DNA of 64,000 bases from Sepiola atlantica (GCA_963556195.1 OY744519.1:109740532-109804531); one strand, 5' to 3'. Shown: positions 1 to 11,116, numbered from the stretch's first letter. Numbers and translations: made by a program. Notes: generated from the sequence alone by a model not told the origin.

Positions 1-60
1 AGATTTTCTTTTGAAATTTATTACTTTTTATTTGCCCAGTCTTCAAAATGACTGTTGTGC

Positions 61-190
61 CCGCGTGTGTGTGTGCGCATGTGCGCGCACGTGTGTGGTC
101 AGTTCTGAATCTTGTACATAGGTGAGTGACACATACCCCCCCCCACACACACACACACAAACACGCACACACACAAACACGCACACACAC
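61..190. repeat. (GT)n/(CA)n microsatellite tract
   Basis: Two dinucleotide-rich stretches, a GT/GC-rich one at about 65-100 and a CA-rich one at about 137-190 with interspersed ACGC. No coding signal. Confidence 0.9.
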
Positions 191-242
191 AGGCGTATGG
201 TTAGATAGATTGATAGAGAGAGGTAGAGAAAGGTTGATAGAA

Positions 243-284
243 GTGTGGTTCGTATTGTGTGGTTCGTATTGTGTGGTTCGTATT
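243..284. repeat. 14-bp tandem repeat, three copies
   Basis: The 14-mer GTGTGGTTCGTATT occurs three times in exact head-to-tail order at 243-256, 257-270 and 271-284. It lies just beyond the 3' end of the Penelope-like element. Confidence 0.95.
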
Positions 285-389
285 GTAGAGTTATGATCTG
301 TTCAATGCTGGATTGAATTTAAATATAAAGTTGTTTTCTTGTGTTAGTAAGTAGGTGTAATCTTGGCTTTGGAAAATTGGAATTATTTA

Positions 390-700
390 AAATTTTCCTC
401 CGCTGCATGAGTGCATATGTTGGGAGACGAATAATTTACGGTTTTCTTTGATTTTAATGTTGCTTTTATGTAAAGATAATCTATTATTAAATGTTTTGGT
501 CGCACCTATATAAGCTTCGTTACATGTTGTACATTCTAGTACATAGACAACGTTCTTGGAGGTGTAGTTAAGTTCTTTTTTTATTGTGAATACAAAACAT
601 TGGGTGTTTAAATGTGTATGAGTTCCCCTCTATTATTATGTCACAGACCCCACATCTTTCCTTGTTGCATTTTGTGACCCCTTGTATTGTCTGTTGGTTG
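390..700 (-). pseudogene. GIY-YIG endonuclease domain of PLE-1
   Basis: Minus-strand translation downstream of the RT gives a cysteine motif CNKERCGVCD at about 625-655, then VVYVLECTTCNEAYIGATK at about 490-550, followed by a region ending HMHSCSGG near 395. The VVY...YIG pair is the signature of the GIY-YIG nuclease found at the C-terminus of many Penelope-like elements, where it is thought to nick the target. A one-base frame change near 575 separates the cysteine motif from the nuclease core. Confidence 0.85.
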
Positions 701-1270
701 AGTTTGGATGAGTTTAAAATTTGTTTGAGGTTTTTTGGTTGGCGTTTGCTTTTTATTATTTTCGTTGTTTTTAATATGTTATTTAGTTTGTTGTTATGGT
801 TGAGTAGGGTTAGGTTTCTTGTTATTTCTGTGAATAATTCTGGATTGTTTTTGTTGTGTGTAGAGATGTATGCTAATATTTGTTCTTTGTTTCGTTTTTT
901 GGGGGATCGTAATTGTTCTAATGGAATGTTTTCTGTTAGTTCTATACCTTTTTGTATTATTTGTAGCGGGTATCCTCTTCTTGTTAAAGTTTTCCATAGT
1001 TCCTCCAGTCTGACAATCCGGAGGTCTTTGTCACTGACTATAGTACAGATCCTGCATGCTAGGGAGTAGGGTATAGATTTTAGGCAGCTTTTGGGGTGAT
1101 GGCTTCTAAAATGGAGATATTGTTGGGTGTCTGTGGGCTTGTGGTAGATGTCTGTGATTATGTGAGTGTTTTAAATTTTAATCAGTACATCTAGGAAGGG
1201 TAGTTCTGTTTGACTGTGTTCAATGGTGAATTTAATCTTGGGGTGAAGGTTTTGTAGTATGCTGTGTAAT

Positions 1271-2040
1271 TTATTGATGCCCCCCACCCCATGTGGGTTC
1301 CCAGAGGATAAAACAATCATCCAGGTATCTTTTCCAAGATTTTATGAAGAGAGTTTGAATATTCTGTCCATATATTTCTTCTATCTTTTCATACAAGATC
1401 TTCTCTAGGTAGGCCAGTGTTAGGGTGCCATATGTTGGTGCCATTTTGGTTCCCATTGCTGTACCTAGAATCTGAATGTAGTTTTTGTTATTAAATTCAA
1501 AGGAGTTATTGTTGAGAATAATGTCTATGCTGTCGAGGATGAATTGTTTAGTGAATCTGTGGTGTAGTATTTGTGGGTGTTTGTCCATCCAGTGTGATAT
1601 TGCCTGTTTACCTAAGTCATGGGGTATGTTGCTATATAAGCTGCTGATGTCAAATGTAACTAATTTTGTCCCGGGATTTACTATTTTTGGTAAGGAGCCT
1701 AGGAAGTGTATGTCGTCTCTTATGTAGCTTTTGACTTGATCGGTGAATGGTTGTAGTAATATGTCAATTAAGTTACTCAGTCTGCTTGTTGGGCATGATG
1801 GTCCTGCTACTATGGGTCTAAATGTAAGGTTACTGGGACTCGGGGCACTAATATATTCTGATGTCTGTGTGTTGATGGCATTTCTTATCTCATTTGATTT
1901 ATGTATCTTAGGTAGTCCGTAGAAGTTGTTAGTTTTAATCATGAAGTTTGTTAGGAAATCTTTTTCTTTCTTTGTTAGTATATTATTGTATGTTGTGCAA
2001 AGTTTTGTGATTTTTTAAATGGGATTGTTGTCCGGGGAGG
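1271..2040 (-). pseudogene. Penelope-like reverse transcriptase domain
   Basis: The minus-strand frame has the motifs of a Penelope-family reverse transcriptase in order: YGLPKIHK, RPIVAGPSCPTSRL, LVTFDISSLYSNIPHDL (palm motif A), GTAMGTKMAPTYGTL and the catalytic YLDDCFILW near 1300-1330. The open stretch is 223 codons from a methionine at 1942, but family similarity starts further upstream (TKKEKDFLTNF at about 1980). After the YLDD motif the frame is lost at about 1285 and resumes in another frame with INKLHSILQNLHPKIKF, as expected downstream of this box. The enzyme would copy the element's RNA into DNA at a nicked site. It is broken and presumably inactive. Confidence 0.9.
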
Positions 2041-2115
2041 GGTTTCTAAAAAATGAAGATGAGTGTTGTTTGTTCCGTTGATTTGAGGAGTTGTTGAAGA
2101 GTGAATCCCAGATTA

Positions 2116-2460
2116 GACAATTTAAAACTCAATGGCTCCGGCATAATTATTGTGCCATTATCAGCTGCAAACTAGATCTCTTCGACCATGCTACATCAGA
2201 AACTTGATATTGGTGGAATTACACGTTCAGCGCCTCAGGTGGTTCAGTAATATAGAGTGTGCCATCTCTTGCATTAGCTTTATAACATGGCTGGATATGC
2301 CAGGCACTAGGAAGTGTGGTAGACCGAGGAAGACCTGGCTTGAGTGCATTAAAAAGGGATATGATGGCATATATCATGACTGATATCAATCTTTGAATCG
2401 AACCACATGGAGAGCAGATGTGAGATATATGACTCTATTAGAAAATAATTCAATTAGTTA
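2116..2460 (+). pseudogene. C-terminal fragment of a non-LTR retrotransposon (LINE) ORF
   Basis: Plus-strand frame with RLRWFSNIE, then PGTRKCGRPRKTWLECIKK and further on NRTTWRADVR. The pair LRWFGH and GRPRKTW is characteristic of the extreme C-terminus of many invertebrate LINE polymerases. A stop after YHD (near 2382) interrupts the tail. No RT motifs precede it, so it is a 5'-truncated copy. The exact clade cannot be decided from this piece. Confidence 0.75.
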
Positions 2461-2950
2461 ATAGATTTAGTTTTTGAAATCTGCCTTGACAATAAATTGC
2501 CAAATGTCCATTACGATGAACTGGCGGAGGTATGCACTCTACTGTGTGCCATCGTAGTCATTATTTATTTAAAAACAAAATTTTTAATTCTTCAGATTGT
2601 CATAGCGAACTTATTTTTCAGTCCTCATCTTATCTGAAAATATATTTTAAATATCGAATGATATGTATTCTCTCTAACCTGCCATTATCATATATCTCTA
2701 TAAAACCACCATTAGCCTGTGCATAGAGCATCTGGGCTGATGCACCAACCACTGGCCTTTCCGGTGCAAAAAAGATTTTCAAACCTAATAAGTCCTGCAC
2801 TGTCTGACAAGCTTCAACCTCTGTCACATCACCACAGTGTTGCATCTATGTACTTTTTTTTACAAGCACTTTCATTGAATGTGCTTCAATGAACTTACTG
2901 CACTTGTATCACCTCAACGAATAAACACCCAACCCACCTGACTAGCAACA
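2384..2950. other. Unassigned AT-rich stretch
   Basis: A 71-codon minus-strand frame (2630-2845) contains EVEACQTVQDLLGLKIFF, which I do not recognise. I see no repeat boundary or RNA gene. It may belong to the same degenerate retroelement as its neighbours. Confidence 0.4.
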
Positions 2951-3195
2951 AAATCTCACCCCTTCACTGTAGAAATTTTTAGATGACAGTAGATTCTTTC
3001 CTCGGGCTGCTTGCCTTTGGAATTCTCTCTGTGCTCCCTGTTTCTTCAACTGTACCTACATGCAGAAATTTAAATGTAATCTGAACAAACATCTTGCTGC
3101 CTAACTCTATCTCAGGTTTCCCCCTATAAATATGGCTCTTATCACAGTAGCCCGTTACGCTTTATTTGGGGCGAACAAAAGTAAAAAAAAAAAAG
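2950..3195 (+). mobile_element. LINE 3' end with poly(A)
   Basis: Plus-strand translation around 2995-3105 gives FPRAACLWNSLCAPCFF followed by FKCNLNKHLAA. This matches the conserved ending of Jockey/CR1-type ORF2 proteins (fPRta.LWNsLP...CFP...FK..l..HL). The sequence ends in a run of A at 3182-3193. It is a 5'-truncated insertion with several substitutions at normally conserved positions. Confidence 0.7.
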
Positions 3196-3676
3196 TTTAA
3201 CAAAAAAGTCCTATCAGATTTTCTTGGCCAACTTGTTGGTTCTCTTTCATAATTTGCCAACAAGTTACAGCTGTTAACATAATCAAACCAAGTTTGTTGC
3301 TTTCTTTTCCCCTTTTCAGCTAATTGCAACATTGATTGAGTAGAATCATTGTTCCACACCTCATCCCTGAAAACCAAAAAGGTTAGAAATCACCGTTTTC
3401 AAATCCTTGTGGTCTATTATCACCGCAGAGAATAGTTCTCCGATACTTTTCGCTTACTGCTGTGTTCATTTGTCCTTCAAGTCAACTTCACCTTTCTTGA
3501 ATATTGCAAATCATTCAAAGACACACGCAGATACCAACTGAACCATCGCCACAGGCTTCATCAATCATTTTCTTCATTTCGGCTGGTGAAAAGAAACAAC
3601 ATGCAGTGTCTCACCTCTATCCGTCACTCTATATGTATATCAGTATGTATCTAGGTCATTGCCTACATTTTCTCAT

Positions 3677-3678
3677 AA

Positions 3679-3735
<57 letters not shown>
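3677..3735. repeat. (TA)n microsatellite
   Basis: Near-pure TA dinucleotide run with one interruption. It adjoins the SINE-like repeat copy at 3740-3885 and lies where that family's AT-rich tail is expected on the minus strand. Confidence 0.95.
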
Positions 3736-3739
<4 letters not shown>

Positions 3740-3741
<2 letters not shown>

Positions 3742-3890
3742 ATTATATTTAAATATTTTACCGGCTCTCCTCAGTGGAGGGAAATGACAATCTTAGACGG
3801 TCACCGGGCACGAACCCGGTTCACAGAGACACCTTGAATCTGTAAGCGGTCCACAGAGACACCTTGAATCTGTAAGCGGTCGCCTAATCC
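3740..3890 (-). mobile_element. SINE-like repeat family F, copy 1 (partial)
   Basis: Shares with 4070-4235 the block containing CTCCTCAGTG, GACAATCT, GAACCCGGTTCACAGAGAC and TTGAATCTGTAA. On the minus strand this includes a B-box-like GGGTTCGTGCCC, so a tRNA-derived head is likely. A 34-bp segment with CACAGAGACACCTTGAATC is duplicated in tandem at 3821-3884. The half of the hammerhead motif after CUGAGGA is missing in this copy and an AT-rich/TA tail follows directly. Confidence 0.65.
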
Positions 3891-4069
3891 CCTAATAACA
3901 GAGAAATTAAGTTATATTTACGCTGAAAGCGTCAAGCGTCAAGCGTAAACATTAAGAAACTCAGATAGAACTCAATGACAGAGTGGGAGTATCACATTGA
4001 AGCATTAGGTGAATGTCGATTTTTTTTTATCTCTCTAAAGTGCTCGACTTTAATTTTACTTAAAGGGGC

Positions 4070-4240
4070 TTCTTATAATATTAAATTATATTTTAATATT
4101 TTACCTACATACGACGTCATTTCGAGCTTTCGTCTCTCCTCAGTGAAGAGAAATAACAATCTCAGACAGTCACGGGGAACGAACCCGGTTCACAGAGACA
4201 CATTGAATCTGTAAAATATTTACACTGAGAGTGGTCAGCA
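4070..4240 (-). mobile_element. SINE-like repeat family F, copy 2, with hammerhead
   Basis: Minus strand order: B-box-like element within GAACCGGGTTCGTTCCCCG (about 4190-4172), about 30 bases of body, a hammerhead-like motif (4143-4104), then an AT-rich tail of TAAAATATTAAAATATAA type. The copy at 3740-3890 and that at 19195-19345 share the same order. A tRNA-derived polymerase III SINE is the most likely identity; the A box is not clear. Confidence 0.65.
4104..4143 (-). ncRNA. Hammerhead ribozyme-like motif (family F, copy 2)
   Basis: Reading the minus strand: CUGAGGA (4143-4137, fits CUGANGA), a stem II of GAG/CUC with loop ACGAAAG, GAAA (4123-4120), a minimal stem III (U, loop GAC, G) and GUC (4115-4113) as the cleavage triplet. 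Stem I pairing is poor in this copy; the relative at 19.2 kb keeps CCUACA/UGUAGG. Probably a decayed ribozyme. Confidence 0.55.
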
Positions 4241-4268
4241 TAAACATCAAGACACTCAGATATATATA

Positions 4269-4310
4269 CTAGCTGTACTGGCATTGCCCAAGTGTCTATT
4301 TTCATTTTTG
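4269..4310 (-). mobile_element. Helitron-like 3' terminus (minus orientation)
   Basis: The minus strand reads GGGCAATGCCAGTACAGCTAG followed by T. A GC-rich GGCAA.GCC block a few bases before CTAG, with insertion before T, is the usual look of Helitron/Helentron 3' ends (CTRR|T). The element would extend to the right; I cannot find its 5' end. Confidence 0.5.
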
Positions 4311-4515
4311 TTGAGCTTTTTTTGTTTCTTTTTCAACTATGCCGTTTGTTTTACCAAATTATTATTTTTTAAATATGATTTGGAAAGTAAAACCCAATTA
4401 TTGCAGCATAGTTTGGTCATTAAATTAGTAATTAAACCAAATTGTCATAAAACTAATTTTGTTCATGAAATGTTTCTTAATATCTATTAATAAAATTATT
4501 AAGTGTAAAAATATT

Positions 4516-4722
4516 CAATCCTTTAATACACGAGGATTTGCTTTTAAAGCCAGAAATGACCTTTTATTCGACAGTTTAGATGCTTTCAAATTTCCAAGGG
4601 TCAAGATTCTTTTTTTTTTCATTTTTCAACTATTAACAAATATTAAAATGGCTGACTTGTTTATTAAGAAACCAAAATGCATTGTAGTGGATATAATTTC
4701 ATACTTCAATGAGTTTTTTTCC
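4516..4722. repeat. Dispersed copy of the palindromic element arm (see 12856-13836)
   Basis: This stretch matches 13521-13705: shared blocks include AAAGCCAG, TTTTATTCGA/TTCTATTCGA, TTTTTCAA.T.TTAACAAA, ATTAAAATGGCTGACTTGTT and AAACC.AAATGCATT. Divergence looks around 20 percent. Only one arm is present here. Confidence 0.75.
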
Positions 4723-5691
4723 ATCGGATTTTCTAAAAAGTTATTTTTGGTACTTTAACGCTATTGTATTTTTGATTGCAGGGAGTCACATACAGGTGAG
4801 AAACACACACACACACACATACACAGACACACGAGAGGTAGTTACACAATTTTATTGAGATTTTATCAACGTAAGAATAATTATCAGGCACTGAGTATTT
4901 TGCATGGCATACCTATGAATATACTGCATGGGCTGATCCAGGTGTCTTGCTTCCGTGGGGTAGGGGGAAGGTAACAGATTAGTATGTTTTTGTGGAGTGA
5001 TGTTTTCCATAAAACTGTCTCTCCACATCCCATTGTCATTTTCATTTATGAGTCATTACCAGTGATTGCTTGCTTGAAAAATAACAGGTGCTTTCGCTGG
5101 ATGTTTATAAAGAAATATCCTTGATATAAAATAAACCATTTCGTAAGTATTCTTGGATACCTATATTGGATGTCCATAGAATGAATTCTCCTATTCCTAC
5201 AACCTAAAAATTCCAACAGATTTTTCATAAAACTCCTTCCACCATCCAACAGTCTAAAAACTACTCTACCCCCACCCTAAAATTCCTTCCTACTCAAACT
5301 ATCTCACTTTCTTAAACTCTTTCTCTTATCTCCTTTCTCTCCACACTCTTCAACACATACCTAAATTCACTACTAAATTATTGATACCAACCAATCATTT
5401 ATAAACGTACACTTATCGCCTACTTACTACCCACCCTATTCTCTCCCATCCTAACACTATCTCCTATCACTTTTTGAACTCCTCACTCCCACCACAACAC
5501 TGACTTGATGTATATCTATTAGTTCTGTAAAAGCAACATGCGGTTTCTTGCCAAAGTTCCTTAAATGGGACAAAATATATACTGAATCCAGGATGTTAAT
5601 CATTTTTTGTCCTATTTAGTCTGTATCTTTGCTTACAGCCTTTCAATTTTATACATATGCATTCAATCAGATATTTATATACTAAATATAA

Positions 5692-5965
<274 letters not shown>

Positions 5966-6109
5966 TTATTTATTTATATTTTTATTTACGATAATCATAA
6001 TTTTAAATATTCAATTATTTTTACGGAATAGCATTACTTCAATGTTAAGTGGAAATCATTATTTCCTTAACAAGAGTGCTCCATCTATAGGGTAGTCTAT
6101 ATGTATATA

Positions 6110-6292
6110 AAAATATAGTTATTCAGAGACATGCGTTTTGTTCTTTCTACGACTCATCAGTGTGGCTAAATCTAGCAAGATTTGAAACCGGGACCTCAGT
6201 GACTAACGGCCAGCATTATCAACTAAGTTATAGACCTCCTAGCAGTAATGGGAGAAATTGTATCACATTATGAATTAAGTTATTTAGTTGTT
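6110..6292 (-). mobile_element. tRNA-derived SINE family A, copy 2, diverged
   Basis: Matches copy 1 in the same order: ACGACTCATCAGTGTGGC, CGGGA, GACTCCTAGCAGTARTGGGA-type block and AATTGTATCACATTA. On the minus strand the tRNA-like part reads CTATAACTTAGTTGATAATG and has a B-box-like CGGTTTCAAATC. TA repeats flank it on the right (6294-6310). Together with copy 1 it forms a direct repeat with about 310-bp spacing. Confidence 0.7.
6121..6164 (-). ncRNA. Decayed hammerhead ribozyme (family A, copy 2)
   Basis: CUGAUGA is intact (6160-6154) and GUC is kept (6130-6128), but the GAAA box reads AAAA (6139-6136), stem II is no longer complementary (GUCG facing GAAC) and stem I is weakened to two of four pairs. 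Loss of the conserved G makes activity unlikely. Confidence 0.7.
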
Positions 6293-6375
6293 TATATATA
6301 TATATATATAAAGTGGTGAGCAACTGAATTGAAAAAAGATTTGACTTTTGCTTTTCTAATTCCTTTTCATCCTTC

Positions 6376-6377
<2 letters not shown>

Positions 6378-6422
<45 letters not shown>
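6378..6422. repeat. (TA)n microsatellite
   Basis: Pure TA run followed by TAATTAATTTACC. Confidence 0.95.
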
Positions 6423-6424
<2 letters not shown>

Positions 6425-6559
6425 TAATTTACCAAATGACCGATTTCTCACTTAGTTTCTATCTATCACTCTCACCATCTATCACTGTATGTTGTTTGAC
6501 CCCTCTCTCTTATTTTATGCAGCATCTATCACTCTCGTTTTCGTCATTCTCTCTTTGTC

Positions 6560-6822
6560 TATTTAGGAGAGTAGAAAGTGAACCTTGGGTTTACTTTCGG
6601 CAGCCTTGTAACTCTCGCTTCCCTTATTTTGTCCTTTAGTCCTCACATTCCAAGAGCGATGTTTCTGACAAAGGGGGAAGAATTGCTGTTTTCTGGGTTG
6701 GAATCTATCCATATAACACTTATCGTTGGCTAGTTTTTGACCGTGAAGTACTTTTTTTTAGATCCTTACATCAAGTGGCTTCATGCCTTGTCTGGAGCGA
6801 CTGCCATAAAAAAAACCCAAAA
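6560..6822 (+). mobile_element. SINE-like repeat with LINE-like 3' tail, copy 1
   Basis: The body (GTTTCTGACAAAGGGGGAAG, TGCTGTTTTCTGGGT, AATCTATCCAT) recurs at 17930-18035 and partly at 24345-24385. Its last 50 bases (ACATCAAGTGGCTTCATGCC, then TTGTCTGGAGCGAC) match the 3' end of the LINE at 42714-45410, ending in CCATAAAAAAAA. In the LINE the same tail is preceded by ORF2 coding sequence, so this looks like a short element that borrows the LINE's 3' recognition sequence. No tRNA head is clear. Confidence 0.6.
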
Positions 6823-6891
6823 CAACCCAGTCAAATGTAATGAAGGAAGGAAACAATAAACAGATTATGAACAAAACAGAATACTAGCACA

Positions 6892-7618
6892 GGCCCCCCC
6901 ACGTAGCCAAGGGGGTGCCAGGGAGGGGGGGCAAGGCCCCCCCCCCCTGCAATTACATTTGCACCCCCTGAAATTTGTGATCCAAAAAATAATATAAATA
7001 TAAATACTCTTATACTTCGTAGTCAACTATACTTCTTAATTATGAACCAGTATTTACCTTTTTGTAATATATTTTACAGCAGGGCCGGATTAAGGGGCCA
7101 AGGGGCTGAGGCCCTGGGCCACCCACCAAGAGGGGACCTCCCACCAATTTTTAACATAATTTCCGATTTCAAAAACGCTTATTTGGATTTTATTTTGTTT
7201 AAAACTTAATTTTCCATACTTGGTACTAATGATACCATAATAAATATTTACGGATTTTTAACCCCCCCACGTAGCCAGGGGGTGCCGGGGGGGGGGGGGC
7301 AAGGCCTTTCTCTGCAATTACATTTGCACCCCCTGAAATTTGTGATCCAAAAGATATTATAAATATAAATACTCTTATATTTCGTAGTTAACTATACTTC
7401 TTCATTATGAACCAGTATTTACTTTTGTGTAATATATTTTACAGCAGGGCCGGATTAAGGGGCTGGGGCCCTGGGCCACTCACCAAGAGGGGATCTCCCA
7501 CCAAATTTTAACATAATTTCCGATTTCAAAAACGCTTATTTGGATTTTATTTTGTTTAAAACTTAATTTTCCATTCCTGGTACTAATGATACCATAATAA
7601 ATATTTACGGATTTTAAA
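6892..7618. repeat. Tandem duplication of a hAT-type terminus, unit about 365 bp
   Basis: Two consecutive units (about 6892-7261 and 7262-7618) share the C/G-run start with ACGTAGCCA, the block CTGCAATTACATTTGCACCC, an internal CAGGGCCGGATTAAGGGGC and the end GATACCATAATAAATATTTA. CAGGGCCGGATTAAG is itself a typical hAT-like terminus. Differences between units are mostly in the homopolymer runs. Confidence 0.85.
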
Positions 7619-8027
7619 CTATCAGTTAAAATAAAACTATTGACCATAATAACATCTAAATATAATTTAAATTTGTTACCTTGTAAAAAGAAAAAAAATT
7701 AAAATGTACGCGTTCTCAAACTCAAACATAACTTCGCTAGTTTCAGATCAAGTGGTGAGGGAAACAAAGCCGCGATGCTTTTCACCTGTTTCCTGCTTGG
7801 TGAAAGAGATTGTCAGTGTATCTGTCTTTTTTCGTCAACTTACCAAATATATATTTTTAAATATTGTTAATTCAGACTATTTAATATCATAAATTATCAA
7901 TTAAATAATTATAATCCAAATGATGTAATATAAACACAAAATGAATTCACGTTGTTGTTCTGCCAGCTTCTTTTAAAGATATATATTTTTAATTTATAAT
8001 TATAATGAATATTATAATGAATATTAT

Positions 8028-8063
8028 AATGAATACAACACTTTCTTAAGTGTTGTATTCATT
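8028..8063. repeat. Perfect 16-bp hairpin
   Basis: AATGAATACAACACTT pairs with AAGTGTTGTATTCATT around a TCTT loop. It is preceded by three copies of ATTATAATGA. The next 700 bp to the LTR element are AT-rich and show nothing I can name. Confidence 0.9.
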
Positions 8064-8791
8064 CAAAAGATAGAAATGAATAATAGCAACCTAAATTATT
8101 TTCAAATGAAACTGGGAATTAGTTTAAAAAATATTTTTGTATTTTATCACGAATCTCAAATACGTTTTTTCTTTTTGTTGTCAGGGGCAACTTTTAATTA
8201 AAAAAATTGTGAATATTACATTCAAAATTTTTGAAATTAACATAGAAAACAATCCCCGATTTCACCCGAGATGAAGTTGAAAGAAAGGCGAGCAAAAAAA
8301 GGCTTGTGATGTAGGGTGGGATTAACTGAATTAGTGAATCCAAATTTTTTTCACACATATGTGAGAAGTGGAAGTCAATGGCTTTGGCATCAGTTATTTC
8401 TTTGATTTTGATTTTTCATGTCTGTGTGAACGAATAGTGAAAAGAAATGTTAAAATAAATAATGAGTGGATAGGGAGATAGAATAAAAGTATAATAATAA
8501 AAAAGATTCTTGGTTATTGAAACAGTTTAGTTACATTTTCATTTTCTTAGAGAAACTACTCTTAGAAAGACTAGAGGAAGTTTTGACCGACATAAATGTA
8601 AGTGCAAATATTTCTTTTCTTTTTTGTTAACTCCATTTTAAAGAAATTTAAAATGTGTTTTTAGAAAAAAAATAATTACTAATAGCATTTTTTAAAAATT
8701 ATTAATCTTTGGCCACTTAGTGGCTAAGCCCCCCTCCAATATGTTTAAATAACTGAAAATCGTGGGCTTCAGATAAAAGAGGCTATGCCAT

Positions 8792-9696
8792 TATGGCCGG
8801 GGTGGAAGTGTTTGTTATGGCGGGAGATTCAAAAGGAGAACAAAGGGTTTTTGGATTTTAACCACAGTCGCGAAGGATTTCGGACAAATGGTTTTGCGAT
8901 AATGAATCCCCCAACCATAGGTAGTGTGATAGATGCCTTTATAACTGCATGTTATCACACCATTAGACTTCCACCATCGGACCACGTGGGGATTAAATAA
9001 AACAGTTTAAGACAAACAAGATGAAGGAAGAAAACATTAAACTTACCTTAAAGAAAGCGAAGGAATTAGGAAGCTATACACATATACGAATAGGCGTTAA
9101 TAAAAAAAGAAAGAAATAACATTTTTATCAACAAAACAATTTATTTAATAGAGTTTAATAGAGTTCTTTGATTCGTACTTGTAAGTGTATATATGCGAGG
9201 CATGTGGATGTCTTTTGTGTGGCTAATTTGTAAATGGTGAATGTGTGAAGGAAAAAGTTCGTCAAATTGAAGGATGTGAATAATTGTTCATCGAATTGAA
9301 AGATGTGAATAAGATTACCTTTTTCTCACCCCCTCCTCCACACAGCTCGTTCGAGCTGGTGGTGGGGGGGTTTGTCGACGAGAGTTTCTTTGTGTGCGTC
9401 CGGCCAGAACGCTGAAGGCAAAAAGAGAGAGAGGAAAGGAACGTCCCCTTCTTTATAGATTTAAGATCACGTATGGCCGAGCTGACCTGTCGGCCGCCCA
9501 TTGGTCAGAAACCTCCGGCCACCGTGAATAGGCGAGATTTCGCGAGTCTCACCACCAGAGGCAAAGAAGGGTCAAACACAGATAAGAAAGAAAGAAAGGA
9601 AGAAAGGGAGAGAGTAAGCCGAACGAACCTAGAAAGAAAAGGGGTAGCTAAACAGGCTAGCCTTTTCCTCAATGCCCGCTCGTCCCCTCTGCCACA
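8792..9696 (-). repeat. LARD-1 LTR (3' LTR in minus orientation)
   Basis: 905 bp; I see no difference from the copy at 11117-12021 on reading both. A 71-codon plus frame and a 79-codon minus frame occur identically in both copies but resemble no protein I know and are probably chance. Contains GA-rich tracts (9582-9612) and ACAGCTCGTTCGAGCTGGT, a short palindrome. Confidence 0.9.
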
Positions 9697-11116
9697 ATAG
9701 TCCCCCACCAGTAAGCGGAGCTTACCCGATAGTGTCTATCCTATTTCAATTTTACTTTTATGTATTTATTTATTTATATATATATAACAACAGTCCTTAT
9801 CAGCGAGGATTTAGCGTTCATTCCGGGATGGATGAAGCTGAAGTTATATGGGTGTTCCAGCAAAATTAGCGTTCGCGGGCGAAATTTTAATTTTTGTGCG
9901 CATTAGGATTTTCCGCCACGCGAAGCTGGTATTGTTTGTAGTTTTAGTTTTCGGATGTATATTTTTCTGCTGGAACTTAGCGTTCACCTAGAGATTCTTG
10001 TGCTGATGAAATATCAGGAGAAAGAAATGTCTCTAGACGAAGCTGGGTATTTTTAGGAAACAATCTTTAGGCTTGCGTCGAAATTTTGGTCGCGTTCGTG
10101 CAAGTATTCTTTTGGCTGATAAAGGTTTTTTCAGGTTGTAGATTTCCTACACGAAGCTGTATTTGGCTTGGGAGATTCAACACTTGGCGCCTTTTGTTGC
10201 TTCCATTGTTCCTCGACTGATAAGACTATCATCATTATTTTTTTTTTTTTTGGTTATCGGGTTGACGTCGTTAATTTTTCATTAAAAAATATATTTTTTT
10301 TTTTTTGTAATGCCCATTGTAGCTCCATTTTTTTTTTTTTTAATGGCGTTTGGCGGGATTTTTCATTGTCCGGCATATTTGCGCCATGTGGGAAGATTCC
10401 TGTTTTTTGTAGAGAGATTTGATTTTTTTTTTTTTTTTTTTTTTTTTTGTGTAGACCCATCTCTCCTTGTCTCGCGAAAAGCATTTTCCTTCTTTGTTCA
10501 GTGAAAGGATGTTTTTTTTGTTTTTTGTTTCGTTAAAATTTGTTTTTGAAAGAAGTTTTTTTTTTTGTAATAAAATATTCTTGTGTTTTTTTTTGTTAGA
10601 AATGATTTTTGTTTTTCAAGATTCTTGCGTTGCTTCGTGAAAAGGATTGTTTTTTTTGTTGTTGTTGAAAGGGATTTTGTTTGTTCTATGAAAAAGGATT
10701 TTTTTTTTTGTTGAAAGGAATTTTGTTGTTTGTCTTATGAAAAGGATTTTTTTTTTTGTTGAAAGAAATTTTGTTGTTTGTTTTACGAAGATTTTTTTTT
10801 TTTTTTGTTGAAAGAGATTTTTTTTTTTTTTTGTGTGATGTGAGACGCTCATTTTTTGTTTTTTTTTGTTTTAAGTTCGTAGACTTGTATTTTCTTCGTA
10901 TATGAATTTTTGTTTAACTTACTGCCGTATTCTATTCTAAGTTTCCTTCGCTAAATAAGATTAATATTTAAATTTATTTGTTTGTCTTTAAGTTTAGAAA
11001 TGGTTATCTTATTTTTTATTTATTTATTTGTATCTTAAAATTTAATCAGAAGGATTTGTATTTACGTTATCGTAGAAGGATTTAGTTAGCGTGTTAACGT
11101 CGGAGAGATCACCAAT
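9697..11116 (-). other. LARD-1 interior, non-coding, T-rich repeats
   Basis: The interior has no recognisable gag or pol. From about 10500 to 10850 it is built of degenerate 50-70-bp units containing GAAAAGGATTTTTTT and TTGAAAGGAATTTTGTTG. Between 9860 and 10160 there are spaced copies of ACGAAGCTG. On the minus (element) strand these become A-rich. The putative primer-binding site is at 11098-11114. Confidence 0.7.

Larger units (their letters stand above)
290..2060 (-). mobile_element. Penelope-like retroelement PLE-1, nearly full-length coding part
   Basis: On the minus strand a reverse transcriptase (about 2040 to 1280) is followed by a linker (about 1280 to 700) and a GIY-YIG endonuclease (about 690 to 390). 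This is the domain order of Penelope-like elements. The reading frame can be followed almost throughout, but it is interrupted by a frameshift near 1285 in a G/C run, a stop near 1175 and another frameshift near 575. No terminal repeat (pLTR) is evident on either side, so the ends are approximate. Probably a moderately old, inactive copy. Confidence 0.85.

Noticed and set aside
614..1069. 151-codon plus-strand ORF
   Set aside because: Antisense to the linker of PLE-1; hydrophobic composition comes from the T-rich strand.
8785..9708. ORFs inside the LARD-1 LTRs (71, 79, 75 and 67 codons) as genes
   Set aside because: They occur only because the LTR is duplicated, overlap each other on both strands and resemble no protein family.
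10168..10852. Phe-rich and Lys-rich ORFs on both strands
   Set aside because: They translate long T-runs in the LARD-1 interior.
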